DNA of 64,000 nucleotides from JAFGCY01 sp964609245 (GCA_964609245.1 CAZSSB010000003.1:67062-131061); one strand, 5' to 3'; numbered from the stretch's first letter, positions 53,560 through 63,407 are shown. Program-made: numbers and translations. Notes: a model not told the origin generated them from the sequence alone.

Positions 53560-56049
53560 GTGAAGACTAGCCGTTTGCTTCGCCTGTTGCTGGCTGGTGC
53601 CGCGCTGCTGACGCCGGCGGCAGCTGCCGCGCCGCCCGCTGGCAGTGATCCGCTGCAGGAGCTCTACGACGCGACCTACATCACCATGCGCGAGATGTCC
53701 GCGGTGCTGCCCCACGGCTCGCTGTACGTCAGTCAAGGCGTGCTGGCCAGTTTCAGCGGTGTCGATCAGCGCACCGCGGGCGTGATCGTCGGGGAGATCA
53801 CGCTGAGCATGGACAAGCTGCCCAGCGGGCCCGGCGTGCTCAACCTGTTCGCCGAGATCACGCCCGACGAGCCGGCCGTCGTCCGGCGCGCCACCCATGC
53901 GTTCTATTCGGTGGCCGCCACGGCCGCCAGCCAGGTGGTCAGCGGCTTTCCCGTGGCGATCCGCGGCTGGGCCGAGCTTGATCCCGCCGAGCAGGAGGAG
54001 TTCGAGAGCATCTACCTGCAGGCCTACAGCGACGGTTGGATCGAGAGCGGCGCCGAGGAGGGCATGGGCGGTGGCCACTGGGGCGCGGGCGGCCAGCCGG
54101 AGAGTGTCGGGGGCGGGGGCGTCACGCCGCGCTTCCCGGTCGGCGAGGAGACCTTCGCCGCGGTCTGGACGGTGGACGGCAACCGCTGGGACTACCGGAT
54201 CGACGAGAGCGGCGAGAACTTCACGGTGACCGATTACTACCGCAATATCACCTTCGTGCAGCAGCCCTGGGCGCCGGAGGAAGGTGCACTGGATGACGCG
54301 CTGCGATTCAGCAACATCGACTACAGCTATGTGTTCTTCCCCGACGGCGTCGACCAGGAGGAAGGCGCGCCGGGGTACCTGACGGCGTACATCGTGGCCA
54401 GCTTCACCGTCAGCGAGCCGCGCCAGCGCCTAGAGCTGGTCAGCTACCCCTGGCTCGAGATTGAGTCCATCAAGGATGAACTGGTCCGGGAACTGGAATT
54501 CACGCGCGGCGGCGCCGGCTACTCCGACTGGATGCTGTTCGTCGACGGCGATTTTCAGCCCGGTGTGGAGTACGAGCTGCGCGTGGAGGCGGCCTGCGAC
54601 GTGCCGCAGACCTACGGCGGCCCAGGCTACGGTGGCGTTTATCGCTTCGACACCGCGGCGCTCTGGCCCGGCGAGGACCATAGCGCGGACATCGCTATCG
54701 AGCTGGCAATCGATACCAATGGCTGGACGGTCCTCGCCAGCGAGGGTGGCACGCTCGACTACTTCCAGATGGGCGGCCCGGACGGCGGCTACGGTCCGCT
54801 GCGCGACGAAGCCAGCGCCAACTGGACGGCCACCACGCGCAACCAGATGCTGGTGGCGACCAAGTTTCCGTCCGTAACGCTGCCCACCGGCTGGGGCGAA
54901 CTGCAGGTGTTCGCGCCGGCGGAGCTGGCCGAGAGCGTTGGCGAGATGGAGAGCATCGCGGCGCTGGGCGAGATCATCGCTTACTACAACGGGCTGTGGG
55001 GCGACCGCGGCGTGACGACACAGCCCGTGTTCCTGGTGCCCGAGGAGAGCGGCGTGCAGGCGTTCGAGGATGCCGGACTGATCTTCATCCTCGGCGGCGA
55101 CCGCACGGGTATCCCGCTGATCGCGCACGAGACCTCGCACCTCTGGTGGGGCTACGACGTCAGCGGCCCGCTGTGGTTTCTGGAGGGCATGGCCAACTAC
55201 GGCGCGGCGAAGTTCCTGGAGTACTACTATGGCGACGACGGCCCGCTGGCGGGCGCTGACGATCCGCTGTTCTATCGCCGCTACCTGATGAACTTCAGCC
55301 TGGGCTACGAGCTGCCGCTGAGTTTCGATGCGCGCGAGCAGCTGGAGGACACGGCGTCGATCTACCACAACAGCGCGGCGTTCCTGCTGACGATGGACGC
55401 GCTCCGCCCCGACGGCATCGACGGCATCCTCGGCCTGCTGCATCGAAGCGCCGATCGGATGCCGGCCGTGAGCAGCGAGCAGCTGCGCGGCATCTTCAGT
55501 GATCAGAGCGGCGGCGAACTGGGCGATGTCTGGGACAGCTACGCCGTGCGCGGCGAGATCCCCGTGGCCGACGCGGACGACGACACCTACCGCCGCTTCG
55601 AGTGGACGCCGGAGCGCGAGGAGTACGTCAGGATGCTGCGCTGGCTGGTGCCGTCGATGAAGAAGGAGATGATGGGTGACATTCGCGGTGCGCTGTACTG
55701 CGCCTTCCGGGCGCTCGAGTACCGCAACGAGGCCAAGGACCGGCTGCGGATCGCCGGGCTGCTGATCAAGGACGGCCAGCTGGACGTGGCCTGGGAGATG
55801 GCGGCGGCGCAGCTGGAAAACCCCGAGACCGACGCCAAGACGCGCGTGCAGGCCAACTGGACACTGTCCAAGGTCTACCGCGCCCAGGGTGATACGGACA
55901 GCGAGCTGCTGGCCCTGCAATACGTCATCGACAACGCGCCCGCCGTGGACCTGCTCTATATCGCCCAGCAGGCCGGCGAGCGCCGGGCGGAGCTGACCGG
56001 CGAGGAAGCGGACTACGACGCTGAGAGCGGGGCGACGCCCCAGGGCTGA
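53560..56049 (+). CDS. Exported M1-like (gluzincin) metallopeptidase
   Basis: An 829-residue protein; GTG start after GAGGAGG, signal peptide MKTSRLLRLLLAGAALLTPA with cleavage near AAAAAP. The zinc site is IPLIAHETSHLWWGYDV (HExxH at about 523-527) followed by WFLEGMANYGA with the third ligand Glu about 14 residues after the second His; M1 enzymes usually have 18. The region before it is beta-rich, and the last 200 residues are helical with TPR-like spacing (MGDIRGALYCAFRALEYRNE, LDVAWEMAAAQLEN). Likely a periplasmic peptidase; substrate unknown. Confidence 0.85.
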   Translation: MKTSRLLRLLLAGAALLTPAAAAAPPAGSDPLQELYDATYITMREMSAVLPHGSLYVSQGVLASFSGVDQRTAGVIVGEITLSMDKLPSGPGVLNLFAEITPDEPAVVRRATHAFYSVAATAASQVVSGFPVAIRGWAELDPAEQEEFESIYLQAYSDGWIESGAEEGMGGGHWGAGGQPESVGGGGVTPRFPVGEETFAAVWTVDGNRWDYRIDESGENFTVTDYYRNITFVQQPWAPEEGALDDALRFSNIDYSYVFFPDGVDQEEGAPGYLTAYIVASFTVSEPRQRLELVSYPWLEIESIKDELVRELEFTRGGAGYSDWMLFVDGDFQPGVEYELRVEAACDVPQTYGGPGYGGVYRFDTAALWPGEDHSADIAIELAIDTNGWTVLASEGGTLDYFQMGGPDGGYGPLRDEASANWTATTRNQMLVATKFPSVTLPTGWGELQVFAPAELAESVGEMESIAALGEIIAYYNGLWGDRGVTTQPVFLVPEESGVQAFEDAGLIFILGGDRTGIPLIAHETSHLWWGYDVSGPLWFLEGMANYGAAKFLEYYYGDDGPLAGADDPLFYRRYLMNFSLGYELPLSFDAREQLEDTASIYHNSAAFLLTMDALRPDGIDGILGLLHRSADRMPAVSSEQLRGIFSDQSGGELGDVWDSYAVRGEIPVADADDDTYRRFEWTPEREEYVRMLRWLVPSMKKEMMGDIRGALYCAFRALEYRNEAKDRLRIAGLLIKDGQLDVAWEMAAAQLENPETDAKTRVQANWTLSKVYRAQGDTDSELLALQYVIDNAPAVDLLYIAQQAGERRAELTGEEADYDAESGATPQG

Positions 56050-56056
56050 CAGGTGA

Positions 56057-56076
56057 GCCCGGCCCCGTGGCCGGGC
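56057..56076 (+). terminator. 8-bp hairpin touching the next -10 box
   Basis: GCCCGGCC-CCGT-GGCCGGGC is a perfect stem with a 4-base loop, eight bases after the protease stop. Its last base is next to the TATAAT of the following gene, so a terminator and a promoter are fused. Confidence 0.55.
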
Positions 56077-56082
56077 TATAAT
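56077..56082 (+). promoter_or_regulatory. -10 box, leaderless type
   Basis: Perfect TATAAT eight bases before the GTG at 56091. Confidence 0.6.
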
Positions 56083-56090
56083 CGGCGGGC

Positions 56091-58439
56091 GTGGTCTATC
56101 TGCTGTTCTTCCTGTCGGGGGCTGCCGGGCTGATCTACGAGATCGCCTGGTCGCGCCAGCTGGGCCTGTTCTTCGGCCACACCGTGCACGCCGCGGCGGT
56201 GGTGCTGGGCGCCTACTTCGCCGGCATGGCGCTGGGCTACGTGCTCGCCGGCCGCTGGGCGCCGCGGCTGGGGCGCCCGCTGATCGGCTACGGCGTCGCG
56301 GAGTTGGTGGTGGCGGGCTGGGCGCTGCTGACGCCCCACCTGCTGGCGCTCTACGCCCAGCCGCAGCTTGCGGCCCTGCTTAACCACCCGTTGCCGACGC
56401 TGCAGCTCGCCGTGCGCGCGCTGGTGACCTTCCTGACACTGCTGCCCGCCACGATCGCGCTGGGGGCCACGCTGCCGTTCATCGCACAGCACGTCAGCCC
56501 CCCCGCCGCGCCACGCCCGCGGCTGATCGCCCTGGCCTACGCCTGCAACACCTGCGGTGCGTTCACCGGCGTGCTGGCGGCGACCTTCGCGCTGATCCTG
56601 CTGCTCGGGGTGCGCCAGAGCGGCTACCTGGCGGCGGCGATCAGTGCGGCCTGCGGGCTGGCGGCGCTGTGGTGGGCCCGCCGCGGCGGCGAGGTGCGGG
56701 GGCGAGCCGCCGGGGCTGAAGCGGCGGGGGGAGCGCGGCGGCTGACGCCGTCGTGGTACCTGCTGGCCGGCCTCAGCGGGCTGGGTACGCTGGGCCTGCA
56801 GGTGCTCTACACGCGGATGTTCGCGATGACCTTCCACAACAGCACCTATACGTTCGGCGGCGTGGTGGCGGTGTTCCTGATCGCGCTGGCGCTGGGCAGC
56901 TGGCTGGTGTCGCGCTTCGCCGCCCGGCTGCGGCCCGCGCCGACCGCCGCGCTGGCCTGCGCGGCCGGCGCCCCGGCGATCCTGCTCGGCGTGGCGATCT
57001 TCCAGCGCTTCACCAAGCTGGGGTACTTCGGCGCCGGGTCGTCGTTCGTCGTCTACATCCTGGGGGCGCTGGGCCTGATCGCGCTGGTGGTGCTGCTGCC
57101 GGTCACCCTGCTGGGTACAGTGCTGCCGTACTGCTTCGCCGCGGCCCCGGACGCGGCCGACGGTCCGGGCCCGGCGGTCGGCCGGCTGACGGCCGTCAAC
57201 ACCGTCAGCGCCGCGCTCGGCGCGCTGCTGACCAGCTTCGTGCTGCTGCCCCTGCTGGGGCTGTGGACCTGCTTCGCGCTCTACGCCGTGCTCTACGCCG
57301 TGGCCGGGCTGGTGATCGCCGGTACCGGCCGGGGCGCCGCCCGAGTCGTCTATGGAGGACTGGGCCTGGCGGTGCTGGTGGCCGCCGGTATCGCCGCTAC
57401 CCAGTGGCCGATGAGCGTGATCGGCAGCCGGGTGCGCCTGCTCTATGAGCGGGAGACGCCCTACGGGCTGATCAACGTGGTGGAGGCCACCGAGACCCAC
57501 GACATCTGGCTGAGGCAGAACAACCACTACGTACTGGGCGCCACGCGCGGCGCCGACAGCGAGCTGCGCCAGGGCTACATCCCGCTGCTGCTGCATCCGC
57601 GGCCCGCCGAGGTCTGCTTCCTGGGGCTGGCCACCGGTATCACGGCCAGTTCCGCGCTGGGGTTTCCCGGTGTGGAGCGAGTCACGGCCGTCGAGCTGAT
57701 TCCGGAGGTCGTCGAGGCGGCGGCCTTCTTCGGCGAACACAACCGGGGCATACCCGACAATCCGCAGCTTGAGGTCGTGGTCAACGACGCCCGGCATTAC
57801 CTGTACGCCACCGACCGGCGCTTCGACGTGATCGTCAGCGACCTGTTCGTGCCCTGGCACAGCCAGACCGGTTATCTGTATACCGTCGAGCACTATCGGG
57901 CGGCGCGGCGGCGGCTGGCCGAGGGCGGGCTGTTCTGCCAGTGGCTGCCGATGTACCAGGTCGGGGCACGCGAGCTGGAGCTGATCGCGGACAGCTTCGC
58001 CAGCGTCTTTCCGGTGACGACTGTCTGGCGCGGGGAGATCGAGCAGGGCAACACCCCGCTGCTGGCGCTGATCGGCGGCGAGCGGCCGCTGGAGGTCGAG
58101 GGCGCGCGGCTGCTGCGCTGCTGGGCGCAGGTGCCGGTGCCGCGCGGCGGCGTTGACCCGGTGATCCGGCGCGGGCGTGACGTTCTGGGCCTCTACGCTG
58201 GGGGCTGGCCGGCGGACGGATCGGGGCCGCTCAACACCGATGACCACCCGCGGGTTGAGTTCCTGGCGCCCCTCACCCAGCGCCGGAGCGCCATGCTGAC
58301 GGGCGACCGGCTGATTGCCTACTACGACAGCGTGCTGCTCGGGCTGCCGCTGGCGGGCGTGGACTACGTGCCACTGGCGGGCGAGCCGCCGCCGGACCTC
58401 GCCCGGGAACGTGCCGGGCAGCGCGCCGCCCTGCAGTGA
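56091..58439 (+). CDS. Membrane-fused spermidine synthase-like protein
   Basis: A 782-residue protein with about twelve to thirteen membrane helices in two MFS-like halves (FLSGAAGLIYEIAWSRQLGL and LAGLSGLGTLGLQVLYTRMF start the halves and resemble each other). After about residue 450 comes a cytoplasmic Rossmann domain of the spermidine synthase family: VCFLGLATGITASSALGFPG (the family GGGxG reads GLATG), VTAVELIPEVVEAA, VVNDARHYLYATDRRFDVIVSDLFVPW. Such fusions are common in bacteria; their product is unknown and polyamine synthesis is not proven. A small C-terminal extension follows. The GTG start is fixed by the leaderless promoter. Confidence 0.92.
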   Translation: MVYLLFFLSGAAGLIYEIAWSRQLGLFFGHTVHAAAVVLGAYFAGMALGYVLAGRWAPRLGRPLIGYGVAELVVAGWALLTPHLLALYAQPQLAALLNHPLPTLQLAVRALVTFLTLLPATIALGATLPFIAQHVSPPAAPRPRLIALAYACNTCGAFTGVLAATFALILLLGVRQSGYLAAAISAACGLAALWWARRGGEVRGRAAGAEAAGGARRLTPSWYLLAGLSGLGTLGLQVLYTRMFAMTFHNSTYTFGGVVAVFLIALALGSWLVSRFAARLRPAPTAALACAAGAPAILLGVAIFQRFTKLGYFGAGSSFVVYILGALGLIALVVLLPVTLLGTVLPYCFAAAPDAADGPGPAVGRLTAVNTVSAALGALLTSFVLLPLLGLWTCFALYAVLYAVAGLVIAGTGRGAARVVYGGLGLAVLVAAGIAATQWPMSVIGSRVRLLYERETPYGLINVVEATETHDIWLRQNNHYVLGATRGADSELRQGYIPLLLHPRPAEVCFLGLATGITASSALGFPGVERVTAVELIPEVVEAAAFFGEHNRGIPDNPQLEVVVNDARHYLYATDRRFDVIVSDLFVPWHSQTGYLYTVEHYRAARRRLAEGGLFCQWLPMYQVGARELELIADSFASVFPVTTVWRGEIEQGNTPLLALIGGERPLEVEGARLLRCWAQVPVPRGGVDPVIRRGRDVLGLYAGGWPADGSGPLNTDDHPRVEFLAPLTQRRSAMLTGDRLIAYYDSVLLGLPLAGVDYVPLAGEPPPDLARERAGQRAALQ

Positions 58440-58440
58440 C

Positions 58441-58446
58441 TACAAT
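58441..58446 (+). promoter_or_regulatory. -10 box, leaderless type
   Basis: TACAAT six bases before the GTG at 58453; it begins two bases after the preceding stop codon. Confidence 0.5.
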
Positions 58447-58452
58447 AGGGGC

Positions 58453-59241
58453 GTGGACGGCGGCACAGAGCAGCCGAGTGCTCCGGTTGAGCGGGCGCGG
58501 CAGGTGGCGGCGGTGGTGCTCGACCTGCTGGCGATTGGCTGCCTGATCTGGCTGCTGCCTCCCCTGGTCGCGCGGCTCGCTGATCCGCACTGGCTGAACG
58601 CGCTGCTCATCGCGATGGGCTATCTGGCGATGTGCGGGGGGCTGGTGCTGGCCCGGACCTACGCGCCGAAGGTGCAGAAGGTGGCCGCACCCGAGAAGGA
58701 GGGTGATCAGCCCATCGGCGGCGATGGCAGCGGGGCGCTGGGCTGCGCGCTGGCGACGGCGATCCCGTTCTCGATCTTCGTCGCCGTGATGATGCTGATG
58801 GCCAGCGGGGCGTTGGATGGTGATGCCTCCTGGCTGGATCAGTTCCAGGCCAGGCTGGAGGCCAGCGCGATCCTCTCGATTCTGGGCGTGGTGGGGTTCT
58901 TCGTCTTCATGGGGCTATTCCCGTGGGCGCTGCTCTATCAGCCGCGCCGCCGGGCAGTGCGCCTGACCTGGGCGGGCTTCACCGCGCAGCTGCTGGGCCT
59001 GCTGGGTGTCAACGCGATGGTGCTGGTCACCGCGGCGTTCTGGCAGTCGCTGCTCACCGATGCCGAGCCGATGGGGCTGGCGCTGGGCGGCCGCCTGCTG
59101 GTGTTCGCACTGTCCTATGTGGTGCTGCTGCTGTTCTACGCGCCACCGCGGCTGGCGCTGCTGTCGATCGCGGGCGGCCAGTGGTCGCTGCTGAGTTTCC
59201 TGGTGATGCTGGGCGTGATGCTGTGGCCGCTGACGGCCTGA
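58453..59241 (+). CDS. Multi-pass membrane protein of unknown function
   Basis: A 262-residue protein with six to seven hydrophobic helices (VAAVVLDLLAIGCLIWLLPP, LATAIPFSIFVAVMMLMASG, LLVFALSYVVLLLFYAPP and others) and a charged cytoplasmic loop after helix 2. No family recognised. The start is the GTG at 58453, after the TACAAT box; the frame extends further back only inside the previous gene. Convergent with the permease gene, one base apart. Confidence 0.7.
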   Translation: MDGGTEQPSAPVERARQVAAVVLDLLAIGCLIWLLPPLVARLADPHWLNALLIAMGYLAMCGGLVLARTYAPKVQKVAAPEKEGDQPIGGDGSGALGCALATAIPFSIFVAVMMLMASGALDGDASWLDQFQARLEASAILSILGVVGFFVFMGLFPWALLYQPRRRAVRLTWAGFTAQLLGLLGVNAMVLVTAAFWQSLLTDAEPMGLALGGRLLVFALSYVVLLLFYAPPRLALLSIAGGQWSLLSFLVMLGVMLWPLTA

Positions 59242-59242
59242 G

Positions 59243-60448
59243 TCACTCGTAGCGCAGGCAGTCGATCGGTTTGAGCCGGGCCGCATAGCTGGCCGGGTAG
59301 ACGCCGAACACCAGTCCCACGGCCACGCTGAAGCCGATCCCCAGCAGCACCGTGCCGGCGGTGATCCAGGGCTGCCAGCCGACCAGCAGGCTGAAGGCCA
59401 CCGAGCCGGCCACTCCCAGTACGCTGCCCAGCAGGGCGCCGAGCAGGGTCTGGGCGGTGGCTTCCAGCACGAACTGCAGCCAGATGTCGCGGCGGCGCGC
59501 CCCGACCGCGCGGCGGATGCCGATCTCGCGCGTGCGGGCCATCACCTGCATCAGCATCACGTTCATGATGCCGGTGCCGGCCACCAGCAGCGCCACGCTG
59601 GCCACGCCCGTCATCAGCGCGCGGAAGACCCCCAGCGCGCTGTCGAGGATGCCGGTCAGCTGCTCCATCGAGGTCACAGAGAACTCGGCGGGATCGTCCG
59701 GGCCGAGGCGCTCGTGCGCGCGCAGCCGCTCCTCCACGCGGCGCTGGACGGTCGGGATATCCAGGCCGTGGCGGACCAGCGCCATGATGGCGTGGGCGCC
59801 GCTGAGCTGATAGATGTCCTGGGCGGTGCTGAGCGGGATGAACACGCGGCTGTCGAGGCTCTCGAAGCCGATCCGGCCCTTCTCGATCATGGTGCCGACT
59901 ACTTCGAAGCGCTGGCCCTTGATCACCACCTCGCCGCCCAGCGGATCCTCCGCGCCGAACAACGGCTCGATCAGCCCGTGGCCCAGGCAGCAGACCCGGG
60001 CCTGCTGCGCCTCATCGTCGGCGCTGATGAAGCGGCCGCGCTCGACGCGATGCCCGCGGATCGCCGGGTAGTCGGGTTCAGCGCCCTCGATGGTGCCGAA
60101 GATGCGCTCCGTGCCGCGGCCGATATGGCCGGGCAGCATCAGTACGCCCGCCACCAGTTCCAGCTCGTCGACCTCGGCCAGCGCGGCGGTGTAGTACTGG
60201 GGGACGAAGCCGAAGGCGTCGCTGCGCTGGAAGCCCGGCTCGTTCTGGTCGAAGTAGGGCGAGATGAACAGCGTATTGGCCCCGTAGTCTGCCATCATGC
60301 GCAGGGCCTGGTGGCGCGCGGTATCCGTGACGCTGATCAGCGCGATGATGTTGGCCGCGCCGATCCCGACGCCCAGCACCGCCAGCAGGCTGCCCGCTCC
60401 CAGCCGGCGCAGGCCGTCGCGCACCAGTTTGAGCAGAAGCTGCCGCAC
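59243..60448 (-). CDS. MacB/FtsX-type ABC transporter permease
   Basis: A 401-residue protein with the family layout: TM1 (LLAVLGVGIGAANIIALISV), a large periplasmic MacB_PCD-like domain (about 45-270) and three C-terminal helices within the FtsX domain, including NVMLMQVMARTREIGIRRAVGARRRDI, the coupling motif to the ATPase. PASYAARLKPIDCLRYE is the usual end. No ATPase or membrane-fusion gene is next to it. The GTG at 60448 lies eight bases after a TTTAAT box. The TPR gene upstream ends 27 bases away and may share its transcript. Confidence 0.93.
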   Translation of the reverse strand: MRQLLLKLVRDGLRRLGAGSLLAVLGVGIGAANIIALISVTDTARHQALRMMADYGANTLFISPYFDQNEPGFQRSDAFGFVPQYYTAALAEVDELELVAGVLMLPGHIGRGTERIFGTIEGAEPDYPAIRGHRVERGRFISADDEAQQARVCCLGHGLIEPLFGAEDPLGGEVVIKGQRFEVVGTMIEKGRIGFESLDSRVFIPLSTAQDIYQLSGAHAIMALVRHGLDIPTVQRRVEERLRAHERLGPDDPAEFSVTSMEQLTGILDSALGVFRALMTGVASVALLVAGTGIMNVMLMQVMARTREIGIRRAVGARRRDIWLQFVLEATAQTLLGALLGSVLGVAGSVAFSLLVGWQPWITAGTVLLGIGFSVAVGLVFGVYPASYAARLKPIDCLRYE

Positions 60449-60456
60449 CGGGCGCT

Positions 60457-60462
60457 ATTAAA
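60457..60462 (-). promoter_or_regulatory. -10 box of the permease gene, leaderless type
   Basis: TTTAAT on the minus strand, eight bases before the GTG. TAATAG two bases nearer is an alternative. Confidence 0.4.
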
Positions 60463-60475
60463 GCACGCGGGGCGC

Positions 60476-63400
60476 TCAGCGTCTGAGTTCGGCCCGCGCG
60501 GCGGCCAGCCGCTCGCTGAAGCGCGGCATCGCGAGCTGATAGCCGGCGGCCTCGTCCAGCAGCAGGGTCGCGCCGGCGAGGTCGCCACGCCCGATGGCCA
60601 GCCGCGCGCGGCCCAGCGCCAGCCAGGCCGTCACCTCGACGCTGGCGTACTCGGCCTCGGCGGCGGCGTCCAGGCTGGCGGCGGCGCCATTGAGGTCGCC
60701 CTGGTCCAGCAGCACGAAGCCCAGCCAGATTTGGGGCCGCGGATCGTCGGGATCGAGCGCCAGGGCGCGGACCAGCGCGCTGCGGGCTTCCTCCAGCTGG
60801 CCGGCGAGGTACTGGGCCTCGCCCAGCGCCGCCCACAGCCCGGCGTTGAGCGCGTCGGCCTGGGCGGCACTCGTCAGGTGGCCGGCGGCGCGCACGTAGT
60901 TGCCCTCGTCGAGGTAGCTGAGGCCCAGCAGCTCGTCCCGGGCCGCGAAGTCCAGCCGCACGTAGCGGCGGTCCGTCAGCAGCTTGACCACTTCCGCCGT
61001 CTGGCCGCTCGAGTAGAGTGCGGTCGCCAGGTAGGCCAGCAGTTCGACGCTGCCAGGATCGAATTCCAGCCCGCGGCGGGCAATGTCGATCTGGCGCGCG
61101 TAGTCCGTCCCCGCCCCCAGCAGGTCGAGGTAGAGCAGGTAGGCGTCGGCGTCGGCCTGGGGATGCGTGAGCAGGGCCGGCGCCAGGGTCAGCGCCGCCT
61201 CGCCGCCGTAGAGCAGGCTGGTCAGCATCACTTCCAGGTAGCGCCCCAGGTAGTTGTCGCCGGCGTCGTTGAGCCCGCGCTTGACGGTGGCCAGCGCCGT
61301 CGCGCTTTCGCCCTGCAGCTGCTGCAGCATCGCCAGCCCGTTGTAGGCCGTCGGCCGCCGCGGGTCGAGACGGATCACGCTCTCCATCACCTGCACGCCG
61401 CGCTGGTACTCCCCGCTGTCCATCCACCAGGCGGCCAGCTCGTCCACCACCCAGTCGAAGTCCTGCGGGCTGAGGCGCTGATGAGCGTTCTCCAGTTCGT
61501 AGAGCAGGGCGTCGGCCCGCCACTGCTCGGCCAGCAGCAGCGCGTACTCGGCATGCAGCCAGGCGGCGTCGGGCGCCAGGTCCAGGGCGCGCAGGTAGGA
61601 CGTCTCGGCCTGGCTCAGGTCGCCGGCACCGCGGGCCAGGGCCCCCAGCTGGGCGTAGACCTCGGCGCTGGGCTCCAGCTCGGCGATGGCGCGCCACGTC
61701 TCGATCGCCCCCGGGCGGTCGCCCTGGCGCTCGAGCAGTTCAGCGTAGGCGCTCAGCAGCTCGATGCTCTGGGGAAACTGCGCCAGTCCCGCGCGGTAGG
61801 TGCGCCGGGCCTCCTCCGGCTGATCCAGCGTCTCGTAGCCGCTGGCCGCGTTGAGGTAGTAGAGCGGGTCGGGCCTGAGGCGCAGAGCCTGTTCCGCCTG
61901 GTCCACGGCCTCGGCGGTGCGCCCCAGCCGGAACAGGCACAGCCCGGCGCGGTTGAAGAACGCGTCGCTGTGCGGCGCAAGCCACTGGCCGCGCTGGAAC
62001 TGGTTGAGCGCCGCCTCGTACTGCTCATCGTCGGTCAGCGCCAGGCCGTACTGCATCGCCAGCTCGGCATCGTCGGGGTGGTCCGCGATGCTGTCCTGCC
62101 ACAGCTGCTCGGCGTCCTCGATGCGCCCCACGGCAACCAGCGCGCCGGCCAGGTTGGCCGTGACCTGGGCGTCGAAGCCGAGCGCCAGCGAGCGCTCATA
62201 GAGCGCAGCCGCCGCCTGGAATTCACCGAGGCTGTAGCGGCAGTCGCCCTCCCGGGCGGGAAAGCGCGGGTCCTGGGGGGCGGCGGCCGCCCCGCGGGCG
62301 AAGGCCTGGGCGGCGGCCTCGAAGCTGCCCGCGGCGTAGAGCCGGTCCCCGTCGGCCAGCAGCGCCTCGGGGTGGTCGGGAAAGGCCGCCAGGAAGTCGG
62401 CCCAGGTTTGACCGAGCTCAGCCGCACGCGTCGGTTCGGCGGCGAGCAGTGCGAGCAGGTCCAGGTAGCGCCGGGCGGTGGGTTCCAGCTGGGCGGCCCG
62501 GCGGCGCTGGGCGATCGCTCCCACGTTGTCACCGCCGGCCAGCAGCACCTCGGCCCAGAGGTCGGGGACGCGCGGGTCCTGGGGGGCGGCCTGCTGCGCA
62601 TGCTCAAGGTCGGCGAGCGCGGCGCTGTGCATCCCCCGCCGCCGATGATCCTCGGCGCGGGCCAGCCAGACATCGGTGCTGTCCGGCCAGTCGGCGGTCA
62701 GCTTGTCCCAGACCGCCTCCGCATCCGGGCTGTCCGTCTCGCTGAGCAGCGTCGCCAGCGCGATCCAGGGCGCGGGCGAGGTGGCAACCGCCACCGCCCG
62801 CCGCAGGTACTCAAGCCCGGCGGCCGGGTCGCCCGCCGCACGGGCCAGGTCAGCGGCGCTGAGCAGCAGGTCGGGATCGTCCGGCTGAGCCTCCAGCGCC
62901 AGGTCCAGCTCCACCTGCGCGCCGTCCCAGTCGTCCGTGGCCGCCAGGGCGCGGGCCAGGTGCAGGCGGTACTCAGGCAGCGGGCTGAGCCCCAGCGCGC
63001 GGCGGAAGTAGGCGGCGGCGGTGCCCGCGTGACCGGCGGCCAGATAGGCCTGGCCCACCAGGTCGGGCAGCTGGCTATCCTCATGCGCGGCGCTGAGCGC
63101 CCGCATGAAGTCCTGCTCGGCGCCGGCGGTGTCGCCGCTGAGCAGCCGGGCCCCGCCGCGCTCGACCGTCCAATCCCAGGCCTGGGGGCTGGCCCTGAGC
63201 GCCGCGTCCCAGGCGTCGAGCGCTGCGGCCAGGTCGCCCTGGGCCGCCAGGCTGCGCGCCTCATTCGCGGCGGCCTGGCCCGGACGCGCGGCCGCGGCCG
63301 TGGCCGGCACTTCGATGGTGCCGGCGGCCGGCTGCGCGGCGTGCGGCGCCATTGGCACCAGGGCCAGCACCCCCACCGCGGCTAACACGCGCAGGCGCAT
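60476..63400 (-). CDS. Exported TPR-repeat protein
   Basis: A 974-residue protein with a signal peptide (RLRVLAAVGVLALVPMAPHA) and then about 25 TPR-like helical pairs (for example AAAYFRRALGLSPLPEYRLHL, SYLRALDLAPDAAWLHAEYA). No other domain. Four Met codons could serve as start; the TATAAT box overlaps the first, so with the usual seven-base spacing the ATG at 63400 is the start. Periplasmic scaffold, perhaps for the permease coded just downstream; this link is inferred from the gap of 27 bases. Confidence 0.85.
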   Translation of the reverse strand: MRLRVLAAVGVLALVPMAPHAAQPAAGTIEVPATAAAARPGQAAANEARSLAAQGDLAAALDAWDAALRASPQAWDWTVERGGARLLSGDTAGAEQDFMRALSAAHEDSQLPDLVGQAYLAAGHAGTAAAYFRRALGLSPLPEYRLHLARALAATDDWDGAQVELDLALEAQPDDPDLLLSAADLARAAGDPAAGLEYLRRAVAVATSPAPWIALATLLSETDSPDAEAVWDKLTADWPDSTDVWLARAEDHRRRGMHSAALADLEHAQQAAPQDPRVPDLWAEVLLAGGDNVGAIAQRRRAAQLEPTARRYLDLLALLAAEPTRAAELGQTWADFLAAFPDHPEALLADGDRLYAAGSFEAAAQAFARGAAAAPQDPRFPAREGDCRYSLGEFQAAAALYERSLALGFDAQVTANLAGALVAVGRIEDAEQLWQDSIADHPDDAELAMQYGLALTDDEQYEAALNQFQRGQWLAPHSDAFFNRAGLCLFRLGRTAEAVDQAEQALRLRPDPLYYLNAASGYETLDQPEEARRTYRAGLAQFPQSIELLSAYAELLERQGDRPGAIETWRAIAELEPSAEVYAQLGALARGAGDLSQAETSYLRALDLAPDAAWLHAEYALLLAEQWRADALLYELENAHQRLSPQDFDWVVDELAAWWMDSGEYQRGVQVMESVIRLDPRRPTAYNGLAMLQQLQGESATALATVKRGLNDAGDNYLGRYLEVMLTSLLYGGEAALTLAPALLTHPQADADAYLLYLDLLGAGTDYARQIDIARRGLEFDPGSVELLAYLATALYSSGQTAEVVKLLTDRRYVRLDFAARDELLGLSYLDEGNYVRAAGHLTSAAQADALNAGLWAALGEAQYLAGQLEEARSALVRALALDPDDPRPQIWLGFVLLDQGDLNGAAASLDAAAEAEYASVEVTAWLALGRARLAIGRGDLAGATLLLDEAAGYQLAMPRFSERLAAARAELRR

Positions 63401-63407
63401 CATCGTC

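Noticed and set aside
56076..58247. 723-codon minus-strand frame
   Set aside because: Mirror of the spermidine synthase-like gene; composition rich in R, Q, G and H, without domains.
59714..63385. 1223-codon plus-strand frame
   Set aside because: Mirror of the permease and TPR genes; low-complexity, no signal or domain.
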